Shown: positions 12,401 to 24,119 of the stretch, in pieces
Position numbering within the stretch: the stretch's first letter is position 1
How the letters are laid out: every line of letters starts with the position of its first letter
Assembly: GCA_963969365.1 (NCBI GenBank)
Contig: OZ017753.1
Span: 868,001-932,000 of the forward strand
DNA from: Asterochloris sp. CNOR1
Lineage: Eukaryota > Chlorophyta > Trebouxiophyceae > Trebouxiales > Trebouxiaceae
Direction: 5' to 3'
DNA length: 64,000 bases
Translations under genes and position numbers: made by a program
The notes under the pieces: model-generated
Told to the model about the DNA's origin: nothing
The model's database searches: none
What the model saw: only the letters and a program-made list of their open reading frames with translations

Positions 12401-15400
12401 TCAATCAGCTCTGCAGCTTGTCAAGGAAGCTGTGCTGCTAAGCATGCTGGGTCCAAGGGATTGTGCGGTGAGCTGCATGCTGGATGGCACTTTATGTCGT
12501 GGTCGAGGCCCTTAGGGTCCTGCAGCACAGCAAAGGCGCAGTGGTGGAAGATATAAAAATGAGAGAGCCAGCCCCCTAACTCAACCGACCCAACATTCCA
12601 CTCAACACTTGAATATCGGGAATCCCTCCAATACCTCTGCAGGAACAAGTGTCATCATGACAAATGCGAATGTTTCAGTGGGTGGCATCCAGCTACTGAT
12701 GCAGGGGCACAGCCGCCACACATAGGCAGGCCAATGCAGGGTACATGCACCCAAAGAGGCTGTGCCCTATTATGTGCTGCCTGTTTTGAAATCTCTGTCA
12801 AAGCAGGGCTGCCAACGGGACAGAGGCAATGCCTGATATGCTGTGGGCGCCACAGTACTTAAATCTCTGACATAGCAGCGGCAGGCCAGTGCTGCTTGAA
12901 TGACGACCTACCCCAAGCACAGGCGCCTTTAGAGTCACAACTAGGCTAACGCAACGAGCCCTGCACCTAAATGTGCACGCAGGCTTCTTGCTGCAGGCTG
13001 CTGTCCCTGGCCCCAAGCAATGGCAACTGTGACAACCAAATCGATGCTTTGGCGCCCATATGACTGTCTCTCATACCTCAACGTGCACACGCAGCTCCTG
13101 CTGCAGACTGCGGTTGTGCTGCAGCACACGCTTAGTGGCAGCGCTCAGGCGCTCGTCCAAATCTTCCTCATTGGCTGCCTGCTGCTCCACCAAGCGGGCG
13201 TCGAAGTCACGGCGCGTCTTCGCAGCTGCTTGCGCGTTAGCAGCCTCTACAGCCCGCAGCTGCAGGGACCAGGGATATATGTGGCTGGCCAAGTAGCATC
13301 CGGTTGTCATTGTCTGTGCCCTGCTGATGTGCCGGGCGGCTGCCAAAGTTACGGAGTGTATTGATGGCTGTTTTCGCATTGACAGCCTGCGCTGCCAGCA
13401 GCTGCAAGGCGGGAGGCACCTGACTGCCAGCAACCTGCAACAAACTCGGGCAAGTCGTGAGACACCATTGCAGCTGCCTGCAAATTGGCAGCCTCCACTG
13501 CCCATAGCTGCATACAGGCAGAGCACTGCACAAAAATCAGCAAAAGCAAGTGTATAGGTATGGCAGCAAATTGTGATGGCCACCTGTGCTTTGGCAGCCT
13601 CCACTGCCTGCCGCTGCAGAGCCAGAAAGAGCAGTGTGAGGAGCAGCATCCAGCAGTCTGGGCTTTGCTGAAGCTGGGGATCGCTGCAGCAAGTCTGTGC
13701 AGCTGCAGGTATGGCAGCACAGCATTCGCGCCCCTGCAGCAGCAAGGCCTGCCCGCCATTTGAAGCCTTGTGGGTCTTGTGGCATATTGCTTATGCAAGA
13801 TGCCAACGAATTCACCAAGCAGCGGCAGGCCAAGCAAGAGGCCAGCAGAGCCAGCTGGCTGCAAATTGCACCAAATTCATGGCCTTCCTCTGGATGCATA
13901 CTATGTCAGTACTGCTGATCAGCGTTGAAAGGGCCACCAACTGCAGGGATTCCCTTACCCTGTCATCAGCCTCGTTCTGGATTCGCACATTCTCAGCCTT
14001 GAGCCGCTCCATTTCGTCCTGGAACTTGGTCTGCTGGGCCCTGAAGCTAAGGACCACCTGCAGGGGGCAGCAGCCCCTCTGTGAGCTGCCTTGATGCAGC
14101 AATCTTGGTCTCTGAGGTCCACTTGCAGTGCACAGAGGTCAAGCTCGGCTGGGCAATATGAGGGCGCAGCATTGGGCGATGAAGGCGCTAGCCTGTGCAG
14201 CACAAGAGGCAGAAGGTGCCCCTTGGCATCCTCGAAGCGCGCTGCTAGCATAGCTGGTGGTGTCGCTACCAGTGGTTTGCTGCAGGGTGGGGTTAGCTCA
14301 GCGGGAGGCTGCTCGGCTGAGCTGCAAGCAGATGCGCTGTCAAGCAAACTCGGGCTGAGCATTGCCTGAATGCCAAAAAGGATGCCAGGCAAGCCATCTC
14401 CTGCCTCCCGTTTCCAGCTTCCACACCTCTGGAAATTCAGCTTGCACTCTCACAGATCCCCTGCTGTTATGTGACCTTCAGCTACTCCACCTCACCCTGT
14501 TCTACCCCTACTGCAACTGCTGTTTGCTGAGTACCAGCTCCTTTTGTCAGGGCCCTGCACAGTGCTAGACCTCAGACAGCGCTTGAAGGCAGCAACAATG
14601 CACAACAGAGGTGCCTTACATAAGGCACCCCATACAAGCAGACCCCACCTGCAGCTGCTCTAGACATGAATCAGCGTATCGAAGGGCCCAGGTTGTGCCT
14701 CCACTGACTGGACTTGAGGATGTCCTCCTCAAGCAGGCTGCACCTTCGCCCCTGCCTGCTCAATCAACCTGCCCCCAGCAAGCCGGTGCCCGGTATTGTA
14801 CCTGTGTCCCATCCCCACAGCCCCTCCCCCCAGAGGCACCTGCAGCTGCTCCTGCAAGTCCACCAGCTCAGGAAAGTGGTTCCCATAGGTTGAGGAGTCA
14901 AGACCTCACAAGAGCTCCCAATCACGCATCAACCAAGTTGTCGCCTGATAGGAGCCTTGTGCCTCAGCTTGGATACATGGACCCCAACTGACTGACGCTG
15001 GTCTGAGGCCCCTCACCTGCAGCTGCTCCTTGACGTCCACCAGCTCATTATATTGGTCTCTGTTGCGGTCGTCAGCTTCCTGCTTCAGCCTGACAGCCTG
15101 GTCCTGCAGGGCCTGCTTGGCGCTGGCAGCCTCGTCTGCTATCTTCCTCTCCAGCTGCAGGGCAAACACAGCAATGTTGAGGCCTTACTTGTTCTGACGA
15201 CGGCCTTCACACACACACACACACAGGCACAGCAGGGGCTGTGATGCGATGCTGTGTTGCAACGGGACTGGTTGCTTTTTTCATGCACCGGTTGCAGAGG
15301 AGCAGTGCACAGGGGGCTGCGCAATCTGCGACTCAGGTCTGGCCGAATTGGCAGCCTGTCTCGCGGTGGCCAAGGGCATGTTCTGCATGGGGTGTGGTCA

Positions 15401-16219
15401 GTCACCAAGTCTGAGGGTGCAGACAGCACCAGAAGAGCTTGCAAAAGAATCCAGCAGCCTGTGCAGCCTCTGCAGGAGGAGCCTGTACACTGTAGCACGG
15501 GCGAGAGGATGACTGCTGGCCTGGCCCCTGCAAGTGTGTGCAGGCATGACATGTGTGCTGTGCCTGCATGAGCTACACATCTGCAGCCTGTTTGACATGT
15601 CACTTTGAGGCACATGTGTGATGCCTCACATGAATGCATGCCAGCCACAGCTACCTGGAGTGTGTCAGAACCCTAACACCATCATAGGCCCCATGATGCT
15701 GCACCTGCCACAAGGCGGAATACATTAGCCGGCTTTACCAGAGATACAATCTGCACCTGATGAGGACGCTCATTGTGGCTGCTCACTGCAGCCTGGCCGG
15801 CCCAAACATGCCCGCACAAGCCAAGCTCTGAAGCCTGCCAGGCTGAGGCACTTATGCTGCACCTGCTTAATCTTGCTGCGTTGCACCTTTCCAGTGTCGC
15901 ACCTGCTCAATCTTGACCTCCTGTGCGGCAGCCTTCTCATCCTTGGCCAGAATCTCGCGACGCAGGTACTCTGTGACCTCAAAATTCTCCTTTTGCATGG
16001 CATCGTGCTGCTCCTGCAGGCGCCTGTTCTCTGCCACCAGCTCATGGTACTTTGTCTGCTGCTGCTGCAGCGCAGCCTTCTGCCTCTGACTCCTGCATGA
16101 AATGACGCCTGTTAATCAGGGTAGGGGCCTGCCATGCAAGGTTGTTCAAAAGCTCACTCTGCTAGGATGACATATTGCTGGATGGTGACCGGCTGATTGG
16201 GCTGTGCATCGAGCTCCAT
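9494..16219 (-). CDS. Coiled-coil protein, possibly BBOF1/CFAP157-like ciliary or basal-body factor
   Basis: A split gene for a long coiled-coil protein. Exons supported by reading frame and splice sites are 16219-16158, 16092-15903, 15154-15017, 14057-13959, 13259-13077, 12144-12025, 11358-11200, 10572-10468, 9955-9875 and a final exon ending with the stop at 9494. The first junction is well supported: residues VILAESQRQKAAL read across 16158/16092. The proposed start at 16219 (MELDAQPNQP) is plausible, but a splice acceptor just upstream means further 5' exons are possible. Most exons encode charged heptad-like helix. Three pieces are more specific: FEVTEYLRREILAKDEK near the N terminus, VLLQRSDVETFLVSSIRQ near 10500, and a C-terminal block WEDRERVLRLLFAKIN near 9640. 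From memory these resemble the BBOF1/CFAP157 group of ciliary coiled-coil proteins. The coiled coil is clear, the family name is inference. The introns are full of degenerate copies of neighbouring exons (see findings). Confidence 0.5.
15210..15227. repeat. Short CA dinucleotide run
   Basis: A CA microsatellite of about eight units lies in an intron of the coiled-coil gene. No function is inferred. Confidence 0.8.
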
Positions 16220-18799
16220 GTTGAGCTGCCAGTAGGTTTCTGCAGTCAGTCAGTTCTGCTTAATTGGCACGATGACTGGAGCGCAGTCCAGAGAATGCTA
16301 ATGCCGCACCTGCTCGATCAGACAGGGGTTGACGTGATCACCAGTAAGGGCCAGACTTGGTTCAGCTGCAATTGAGGATGAGCACGAAGTGGACCTTGTC
16401 CAGTACAGATGTGTTGCACAACTTCTCATCAAACTCTTGTCAAGCTATGAGTCCTAGCAATGCACCTGTTCACAAGTCTGAATGCCTCTGATCAAGCTTG
16501 CACCCCAGGCCTACAAAGCAAACCGTTTCAAATGACTGGCTTCAACACATGGAGCTTCCCACAGCATCAGAGCTTCATGAGGTATTCTCCAAGACCCTCC
16601 TACTTGCCTTGGGAAACATCTAGGGCAAGAGAATGGTACCTGCCCACTATACATGGCGTGAGAGCTCCTCATGCCGTGACAAGCTCTCAGCTTGGCAGCG
16701 CTGAGGCAGGGCTTCTGTCAGCTAATGCGAAGGGTACATGCATACATGAGCAGGCATCTGCCCATGGCCCGCAGGCAAATGATAGTGCACCAGTCATCAT
16801 GCAGCCTTGGTCAGGCTGTCAGCAAGATTGGCTGCCCAGGCAAGCAGGAAGACGCACCTGGCTGTTCATGCACATCTACGTTTACACAGCCAGGGGCCAG
16901 AAGACGCCTCCAGACCAGTATCAGTTACCGTGTGCCTCTGCAGTGTACACTCTGTAAGAGACTAGTATGTGCACAAGAGCACAGTGGTGCCTGTGAGTCT
17001 TAGTCTGTTGTTGCAGCACCCCAATTGGTCATGGTTTCGCATCTGCCCAATTGGCGTAAGGGAGCCGCTCTCTGCCTACAGGCACAATCCAGGGACTGCG
17101 TGCAGATTTGCATGCGGTGCACCTCGTGGCAGGCTGGCAGTAGCATCCAAACCAGCTGTCGCTGCTGCAGAGTTTCGCGCCTCAGCAGGGCCAACCAGAG
17201 TCAGGTGCAGCCATGACCCTACTCTTTACCTGCTGGCTAGCACCAATGTGTGTGATGCAGTGCATCTGCTTTGCACACTGAGTAGCAGGCAGGCAGGTTG
17301 CCCACAGTTACTAGACTGGGGCAGAGCATAGAGTGCCCACTTACGCAAGCAGGCACCTGTGGGTTCATCTAATGCTCTGTGCGTGCAGAGACATATGCAC
17401 AGTGCCCCTGTGCGCGAACCTGATGCAGTACAGTGGACTAGCTGGCGAACTTTGAGGCCTTTGCCATGGGGCAAGCTGCAAGAAGAGTCATGCTGAGCTG
17501 CATGCGTGTACAGCAATGTTGCTACCGCCTGCCTGCTGCCGGAATGCCTCTGGCTGGCACTCATCTGCGCAGTCCTGCAGCCATGCAGCGGCTGTCTTGT
17601 TATGCCTGAAGAGCACAAACTCTGGCACCCGCAGATCCCTACTGCTGAACTGCTGCTGTCCAGCACCCAGCTGTTCAGTCCTGCAGCCATGCAGAGGTCT
17701 TCCGATCGGGCCTGAAGGGCAGCGCCTGCTGAGCCCTGTTGCCGCCTGCCTGCTGGGTTGCTGCTGCCCGGCACCCACCTGCTCAAGGGCAGCCGGCCAG
17801 AAGCAAGCAGCTCTCTTAATGGGCTCGAAAACTTGATGATCTCTTCTGCTTACCTCCTAAAGGTCCAGCGCAAGCGCTGTTGCATGCACCTGGAGCTTGG
17901 TGGACGTGTCTGAGGCTGAATCAGTCCATACAGGCCAGGTGGGGAGCCACCCTGCAGGCCAGACAGCTTCAGGAGGTTTGAGGGTCATGGCAGGCAAAGC
18001 TGCTAGCCGCAGGCATGTGATAGAAGTGACTGTAGTCCAATGGGGCAGTTGACATTTGTGGCAATCACATCACAGCAGGTGTCAGCCCTCTGGCCCACTG
18101 AGACATCAGCAGGCCCCCAGCTGAGTATGGCCAGGATCCAGGCATGTGAGGTCACCAACATGGCTCATGCCACCTGTGAAAAATGATGGTCAGTCAGCTG
18201 CTGCTTCAGCTCCATGCCTGCTTCATCTGCAGCTGAGAAAGCTTATATCACTTCCTTGCAAAGCTCGTCTTTCTCAGCCCACAGAGCCAGCCCTACACCA
18301 TGAGGCCCGACCGCGACGGTATCCGTGCTGAGCAGAAAAGTCTGACAGAATACAGGGGATGTGAGGGCCATCCAGAGGAGCTGCTGCGGTGGCAGGACCT
18401 CACCACAACCGGTGAGAGAAGACTGCAGCCTGCAGAGTAACATGAATAGAAGGGGAGCAGGATCGACTGAGCTTCGAGCCTGCTGGTATACCTGCTTCTG
18501 GCCTGGCAAATTGATTATGGGGATTGAGAAGGTTTCGCAGCACTATACATCATGTGTTTATTGCATGGTGGCGCCAAGCTCAAGGAACGGCGCCTTGCAG
18601 CAGTCTGTGCTGCATCCTCAGCTCTGAGCTGCCTGAAGCATCATCGTCCAGCTCAGTACCACATGGCCAGTACAGATTTCCCAGGCTGTGTGCAGCATTG
18701 ATCTGTGTGGGATGAGCCTGAGGCATGATGGCTACTTTTCCTGGCTCTCAAGCGCATACACTGCAGTCTCCAGGCTGACCCGTGCAGCACTAGTTGCAG
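16220..18799. other. Interval without a recognisable gene
   Basis: I see no convincing exon chain on either strand. Reading frames exist, but none gives a recognisable or compositionally convincing protein. The interval could hold 5' exons of the coiled-coil gene (minus strand) or of the discoidin-like gene (plus strand), plus their promoters. It contains a degenerate repeat cluster at about 17517-17790. Confidence 0.5.
17517..17790. repeat. Degenerate tandem repeat cluster
   Basis: About three imperfect units of roughly 100 bp. Recognisable pieces include GCAGTCCTGCAGCCATGCAG near 17571, a near copy beginning TTCAGTCCTGCAGCC near 17670, and CCGCCTGCCTGCTG near 17526 recurring near 17743. 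No coding role is visible. It resembles the local duplications found in introns of this window. Confidence 0.5.
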
Positions 18800-19914
18800 G
18801 CGGCAAATACTCAGACGCATACTGTTTAAAGAATCTCTTTGAAGACACGGGCGACTGCTACTGCTCTAGCTCTGGGTAAGCTTCTGCTAACCATCTGTGC
18901 TGAGTTAGTCCAGGCGCTCCTGTTCACCCGTGGCCTCTTGCTGCAGGCAGCAGAAGCGGGGTGTCAATGTCGTCTGCCGCTGCACCGAGGGTTCCTGTAC
19001 AATCACTGCCCTGCACATCAGGTCAGTTGATTGTCTAGGGCTGCTCTGCAAGAGTATGGGCTTCTGTCTAGCTTATGAGTGTGCTCTGCTGGGCCACTGT
19101 TCACAAGCACATTCTCCTGCACGTCTTCTGCAGCTTGGATGGGCAGTAGCAGACAACTGACATGCAAATAGATGCTGCAGGGCGCCCAGGACAGGGTTCT
19201 CATGCCCCATCCGGCAAGGGGTAGTCTTTGTCTGCTGGGGTAAGATGCTTGTACTGTGGCTGGCCCAAGGTCTTGTCGGAAAGGACAGCAATGCCACTGC
19301 ACTGCCCAACTGAATGATACTGCAATCTCTTGCAGAGAAGCCTAATCTAGAAGAGATTGAGGCCTACGACGATGTCCTGAGCGAGCTAGACTTTGCGCAG
19401 CTGGCGGCCTGCACCCAGCCTGGACAGCCTGAGCCGGCAGCCTACTTCGAGCTGTCGGACAAGAGGAGCCTGTGCATCCCCCTGGACGTCCCCAGGTTTG
19501 TACTTGGCTCTGTCAGGGTCCTGGCCCCACGCTGCTTGCCAGCAGCTGCCATGGCAGCTGCTACAGCAACTAGTGGTCTTCACGTGCCTTTCTGAGCTGC
19601 CTCACACACCATATTGGCCATGCTGCCTGCCAGCAGCTGCCACATTATCTGCTGCAGCACTTGGCAGACATGTAGATGCTTCCAGCTGCCACACACCTTT
19701 TCTGCCACCAATGGACAAGCTTGCCCCTGCCTTGTGTGCCAGTTCCTCGGCCTCACCTGACCTGCCCACGCTGCGCAGGTCAGCTGAGTGGGTCGTCATT
19801 AAGTTTCTGGCGACTGGTGAAGCCGACAATTTCGACAACATAGACGCAGAGTTTTTTGGCCTGATGGGCTTCACAGGCCCATACTGTGGCTCTTATGGGG
19901 AACTGATGATGTAG
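18800..19914 (+). CDS. Hypothetical protein with possible discoidin/galactose-binding-like fold
   Basis: Exons 18800-18875, 18947-19021, about 19335-19495 and 19779-19914 form a coherent C-terminal region. The first joins the second in phase (CYCSSSG then QQKRGVNVV) and the third joins the fourth (LDVPR then SAEWVVIKFL). The second-to-third junction does not match in phase, so a small exon is probably missing between 19022 and 19334. The order of motifs (KYSDAYCLKNLFEDTGDCYC, then a beta-rich stretch ending ITALHIR, then EWVVIKFLATG and NIDAEFFGLMGF before the stop at 19912-19914) recalls F5/8 type C or APC10-like jelly-roll domains, in which an early loop is followed by strands and a terminal strand of this kind. 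That comparison is from memory. The 5' end is not located and no function can be assigned. Confidence 0.45.
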
Positions 19915-20186
19915 CACAGCAGAATTTGTGTGCCAGACCTGCTGGAAAGGCCTTAAGGGTGACCTGCAGCCCTAATGCCTCATGCTTAAAGGGTCGCCAC
20001 TGCCCGCAAGTTCCCATTTTTCCTTTGAGAGAACCTGTGCCTCCTGTCACATAGCGAAATGCACGTGTCGCTTACCCTTTGCTGAGTATTGACATGCTGC
20101 TCAACATATGTAAGAGGGCATGCCACATGTGTGAAAAGTGGTTGCTGAACACTGGCTGAGTTGGCAGCTGACCCGATTTGTTTGCT

Positions 20187-20975
20187 TCATAACCAGGACG
20201 CGACCTGGTGCTGGGGTGCCAGTTTCAGAGGCTGCATGCCCATTGCCATGTACAGTTCTGCGGGGCTGTAGACAGCGCCAGCAGCAGCAATGCAGATGTT
20301 CAGTAGCCGCATGTCATTGTCAGGCGTTCTCAGCCTCTCAAGGCTGAATGCAGATGCATAAGCTGAGGTCCACCAGTCACTAGGGTTGGCATCAGGGGCT
20401 GTCTGAGATTCCCCAGGCTGAGATGCAGAAGCTGACAGCTCCTGGACCACCCCCATCTCATTTACAGCAGCCTCTGCTGACTTCACTGTCTCAGACCAGC
20501 GCTTTTGCCTCTCTGGGGCTGCCTGAGACTCTGCAGCCAGAACCAGAGCTGATGCTGCTGGCGCTGGCTGTTTCAGCTTGTGCTTGTGCTTTTTCACAGC
20601 CTGGTGTGCAGCATCTGCCGCCTGAAAGCCCATTGCCGCAGGCAGGCTTGTCTCCTGAGACTGTGCTGCTGCTTGTGGCTCCTCAAGCTTTAAGTCGCGC
20701 CTCTCTTCAGGGGCCAAATTCACACCAGGCGCTGCTGGCTGTGCCTCCTCATGCCTGCGCTTGTGTCTGGCCGCAGCCTTCTTAGTCCCATGCTTTGCCT
20801 TGGGCTGTGGCTCAGCTTCTCTCTGCAGGCTGACAGAGCCTGTACACCACAGCTTAGAGTCAGGCACTGGACAGAGATGTCATGCCTCCTGCACCTCACC
20901 ATTCCTCTCACCAGCAGACTGTTCGGCCCTCAGCCTCCTGCTGAGTTCAGCCAACTGACTAGCATCATGCAGTGG
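20187..20975 (-). CDS. Hypothetical basic Ala/Lys/Glu-rich protein, possibly nuclear
   Basis: Two minus-strand exons join in phase: about 20975-20900 (DASQLAELSRRLRAEQ) and 20839-20187. The donor after AGGAATG and the acceptor GTGTACAG give a Gly codon across the junction. The product is highly charged, with clusters such as KKHKHKLK and RHKRRHEE in a long Ala/Gln/Glu-rich stretch, and ends with a more hydrophobic region. Such composition is common in nucleolar or RNA-processing proteins, including G-patch proteins, but I see no G-patch. A further 5' exon beginning MAREGLHTAK near 21300 is possible and unproven. Coding status is moderately supported, function unknown. Confidence 0.4.
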
Positions 20976-21077
20976 TAGGTACTTCCTCAGCGCACCCATG
21001 CTAAGAAACTCTACCTTGTCAGATAGGCTTTACTGGTCAAATCAGCCCATCAATCTTGGTACTTTCTCAACGCAGCC

Positions 21078-21131
21078 TAAAGAGCCTTGTGCTGCTAAAG
21101 AGCCTTGTGCTGCTAATGAGCCTTGTGCTGC
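21078..21131. repeat. Three tandem 18-bp units
   Basis: The unit TAAAGAGCCTTGTGCTGC occurs three times head to tail; the third copy has one visible substitution (TAATGAG). It lies between the basic-protein gene and the ABM-like gene. No function is inferred. Confidence 0.85.
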
Positions 21132-21428
21132 CAGTACAAGCTCGTAGCTCGTGCAAAGGGATGCAGAGCCTGACGGGGCTCCATGCCGTCCCGATCGCCT
21201 GCAGGGATGAGGTGCAGCAAAGGCCCTGCAAACAGCCCAAGCTGAGCTCAGTGGCTCACCTTGGCAGTATGCAGGCCTTCACGAGCCATGTGCCTGCCTG
21301 CCTCCGGAGCATATGCCACAGACGTGGCAGGCTGCAAGTAAGCTAAGCAGCTGGTGATGGGCCTGACTTGCTGTCTGTCACCTTAAGGTTTCAGATTGAT
21401 TCGTGAGCAGGCACCTCTCTTGCTGCAG

Positions 21429-22997
21429 GTCACTGCTGCCATCAAAGTCAGCAAAAACAAGGGCATTGTCTGCAGCAAGACACTGGTTGCTGCTGCTGGC
21501 AAGGAGGAGGTTGTTCAGAAGATGTGCATGGAGGTGAGTCTTTCTGGCAGCTCCCGAGACTTGAAGCACCCTGGTTCCATTGCATGAGTAGCATGCAGGG
21601 TTTCTGCCGGCTGTGAGGTGCACTCAAGGTGCATTGGCTACACCTTTGACGCCTCACTGAAGCCTGGCAGTGTGTCAAGCAAAGGTCGTTAGAGCACAGC
21701 ACCCTCCATCCCCATGGCATCTGACATCACCAGTCCTGGCTGCAGGTCATGGTCTTCTCCCAGCAGCAGATGCAGGACAAGACGCAGGGCATCTGCGAGT
21801 TCACATGTCATCAAGACAATTACGAGCCCAACACCTTTCACTTTTGGGAGCGCTATGATACAAATCGGCACATGGGCCAGCACATGACACAAGCGCCCAT
21901 GCAGCAATTCATGGAGAAGGTAATCAATCACACATACAGTGGCTCCTGTGGAGCTGTGCCAGCTGATTTCTGGGCAATTGAGCAGGGCACATGAGTGCTG
22001 CCTATGAGCAGTGGCCAAAGCAAACTGCTTACAGTAGCCAGATCCCACAATCGCCATGGTCTGTGCAGTGTGGTGCATTATGCTGGTGGCACACCTCAGC
22101 AGACCTTGACTTGACTGTATTCTGTGCCGGACCGCGGCTGCCTTTATCGATTTGCAGCACCTTGGCCTTGTCTTCGGGCCAAGCTGCAGCCTCAGACTAA
22201 TTGTGGCATATTCAGGGATGCTGTGCAGCGACAGGCACTTGCATTAGACCCCATACAGGCTGCTTGTGGGTGCCGCACTGAATGTGTGCAGCGCCGGCGC
22301 TCTGACCATGTTGCAATGTGCCTGCCTGGCTGATGCTGCAGGTGCAGGATCACCTGGAAGGCCCCGTGGGGATGGCACTGTATGAGTGGCAGAATGGCCA
22401 GCTGGGGCACGCCTGCGTGCATGGAGGTGAGTCCGCTCCTGCCAATCCCTGATCTCAGAACTCCACTTCCCGTGTCTGGCACGTGTGACAGGATGCTGCA
22501 TGCAGTGGCTATCTTCTGATTGTTGGATGGAGCTCTGCTGCCCGGGGGCTGTCGCACTGCAGCTGTGCGACGCCTAATCGCTGGTATGCAGGGCCCAAGG
22601 GTGAGGGCGGACTGGATGATGCCACAGGCGCAGGCGGCGCTGGTGGTGCCAGCATGAAGCAGACCTCCTCCACTGTTGACCTGAGTAAGTGGCAGACGCT
22701 GTTGCTGCCTGTCAGACTGCTTGAGTATCGGTGCTCTGCTGGCCCGCGAGGAATCTCAAGTCTTGCTGGGCAGCCAGAGTGCTCTCAGCCTAAGAAAGAG
22801 TAACGGTGCTGCTGATGGTGCCCAGGATGTGCAAACATCACATTCATATCAGACTCTGACATTATTCTGCACCTGCTGCAGCCAAGGAGTCAGCTCAGGA
22901 CGAGGAGAAGGGTCTGTGGGGCATGAAGGGCATGAAGCTGCCTGTTTCTCTCAAGTTTCCTTGGCAGAAGGACAAAGCAACAGCTGGCAAAAATTGA
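21429..22997 (+). CDS. ABM-superfamily (antibiotic biosynthesis monooxygenase-like) protein, 5' end unresolved
   Basis: Five exons join perfectly in phase: 21429-21533, 21746-21919, 22342-22426, 22592-22684 and 22882-22997, ending at TGA 22995-22997 and giving 190 residues. The first exon starts at an acceptor, so a small upstream exon with the ATG is missing. The N-terminal 120 residues look like a dimeric alpha-beta barrel domain: a first strand (IKVSKNKGIVCSKTLV), a helix (KEEVVQKM), QGICEFTCHQDNYEPN, the signature-like HFWERYDTNRHMGQH, and a helix ending FMEKVQDHLEGP. This order is typical of ABM-fold proteins, some of which are monooxygenases and some of which bind or degrade haem. The C-terminal tail is Gly/Ala-rich, then basic (GLWGMKGMKLPVSLKFPW), possibly for membrane or partner contact. 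The fold assignment is good; activity is unknown. Confidence 0.65.
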
Positions 22998-23292
22998 AAC
23001 AGTACTCATTTCAATATTCATCACTGAAACAGCATTCACAACACGCATCTTCTCTCGGACACTCTGGCTTGAAGTCCCCCAGCACCATCAGGTCAATCAA
23101 AAAGCTCAAGAGATGTCAGCACACGCCAGTAGGCATGTAAGTGGGCCTAACAAAAGGTCCCACTGGCACATGCATAAGGTGTACTACATCATGTGCATTC
23201 GAAGAGTGCTTCTGTTGGCTTTGCGGACTCGACACGGGATAGTTTCCTTGCCGAGCCTCTGGAAAGCCTGCAGGCCACATTGTGATGGGTGT

Positions 23293-24119
23293 TCAAGGCA
23301 GCGTCAGCTTTGGAGAAGGCAGCACCTGATTGCTGCACTCATCTGATATGGTGCTCCGCATGCACTTTTGGGCAACAGTCTCTCTGACAGCTTGTCTCTG
23401 AGTGCTGTCCTGGTCCAGCCACCTGCATGCTGGTGCCCTGCAGGGCCTCACCTCATATCTGTGGCAGCCTGAGAACCCATAGTACTTCCCCTCAACTTCC
23501 AAAACGTCAATGGGCTCCTTCAAGCCCACCTCCTCAATGCTCAGCATGAGAGCATGGACCTTGTCCTGGTCTGCAGAGACCAGGAAGCTTGCTTTGCAGT
23601 CTCCTGTGTGCTTGGAAGAAAGCGGAGGCTGCAGGGCCTTGACAGAGGCAGGCTGCACCTCAGCTGGTGCCTTCAAGGGAATGCAATCGGCCAGTCAGCC
23701 TGCTGGTGCCTTCAGGGCATTTCAGACTGGCTGCAGGACATCATGCTGACATGGGCTTAGAGCACGAACCAAGAGCCCACCATTGCTGCGCGTCTTGCCA
23801 AGAGGTCGCTTGATGGCCGCCATGGGCAGCTCCTGGAGCTGCCTGCCAGCTGCAAGGGGGGCAGGGAGCGCTCTTACATTGCCACTCTCATTGGCTTTGC
23901 GCACATATATGACATGCAGCTACTGCCTTTGTGTGGGGATGGCATGAATGGCTGCAGGCTCCAGGAATATTTTTCGGCAGCCTCTGCAGCTGCTGAGGCC
24001 TGACAATACGTTTGCCAGCATGATGGATGTTTCAGCACAGGCCTGCAGCGTCCTCCTGGTGGTATCAAAATCTGTCTGGAGATGCCTTGGTGGCTGCAGA
24101 TGAGATTTGAGCAGAACAT
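23293..24119 (-). CDS. SRX: Sulfiredoxin, probably plastid-targeted
   Basis: Sulfiredoxin uses ATP to reduce the over-oxidised (sulfinic) cysteine of 2-Cys peroxiredoxins. Exons 24119-23878, 23842-23781, 23570-23452 and 23397-23293 join in phase to 175 residues. The key junction is convincing: KRPLGKTRSN ends one exon, and a split Asp codon leads into DQDKVHALMLSIEEVG. The exon at 23570-23452 carries EPIDVLEVEGKYYGFSGCHR, containing the family's FSGCHR motif with the catalytic Cys. The proposed start at 24119 gives a Ser/Arg/Pro-containing N-terminal extension of about 80 residues that looks like an organellar transit peptide. The last exon (ETVAQKCMRSTISDE) aligns with the usual end of the domain but is less conserved. 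The last intron would be only 54 bp, and reading through it also stays open, so retention cannot be excluded. Confidence 0.85.
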
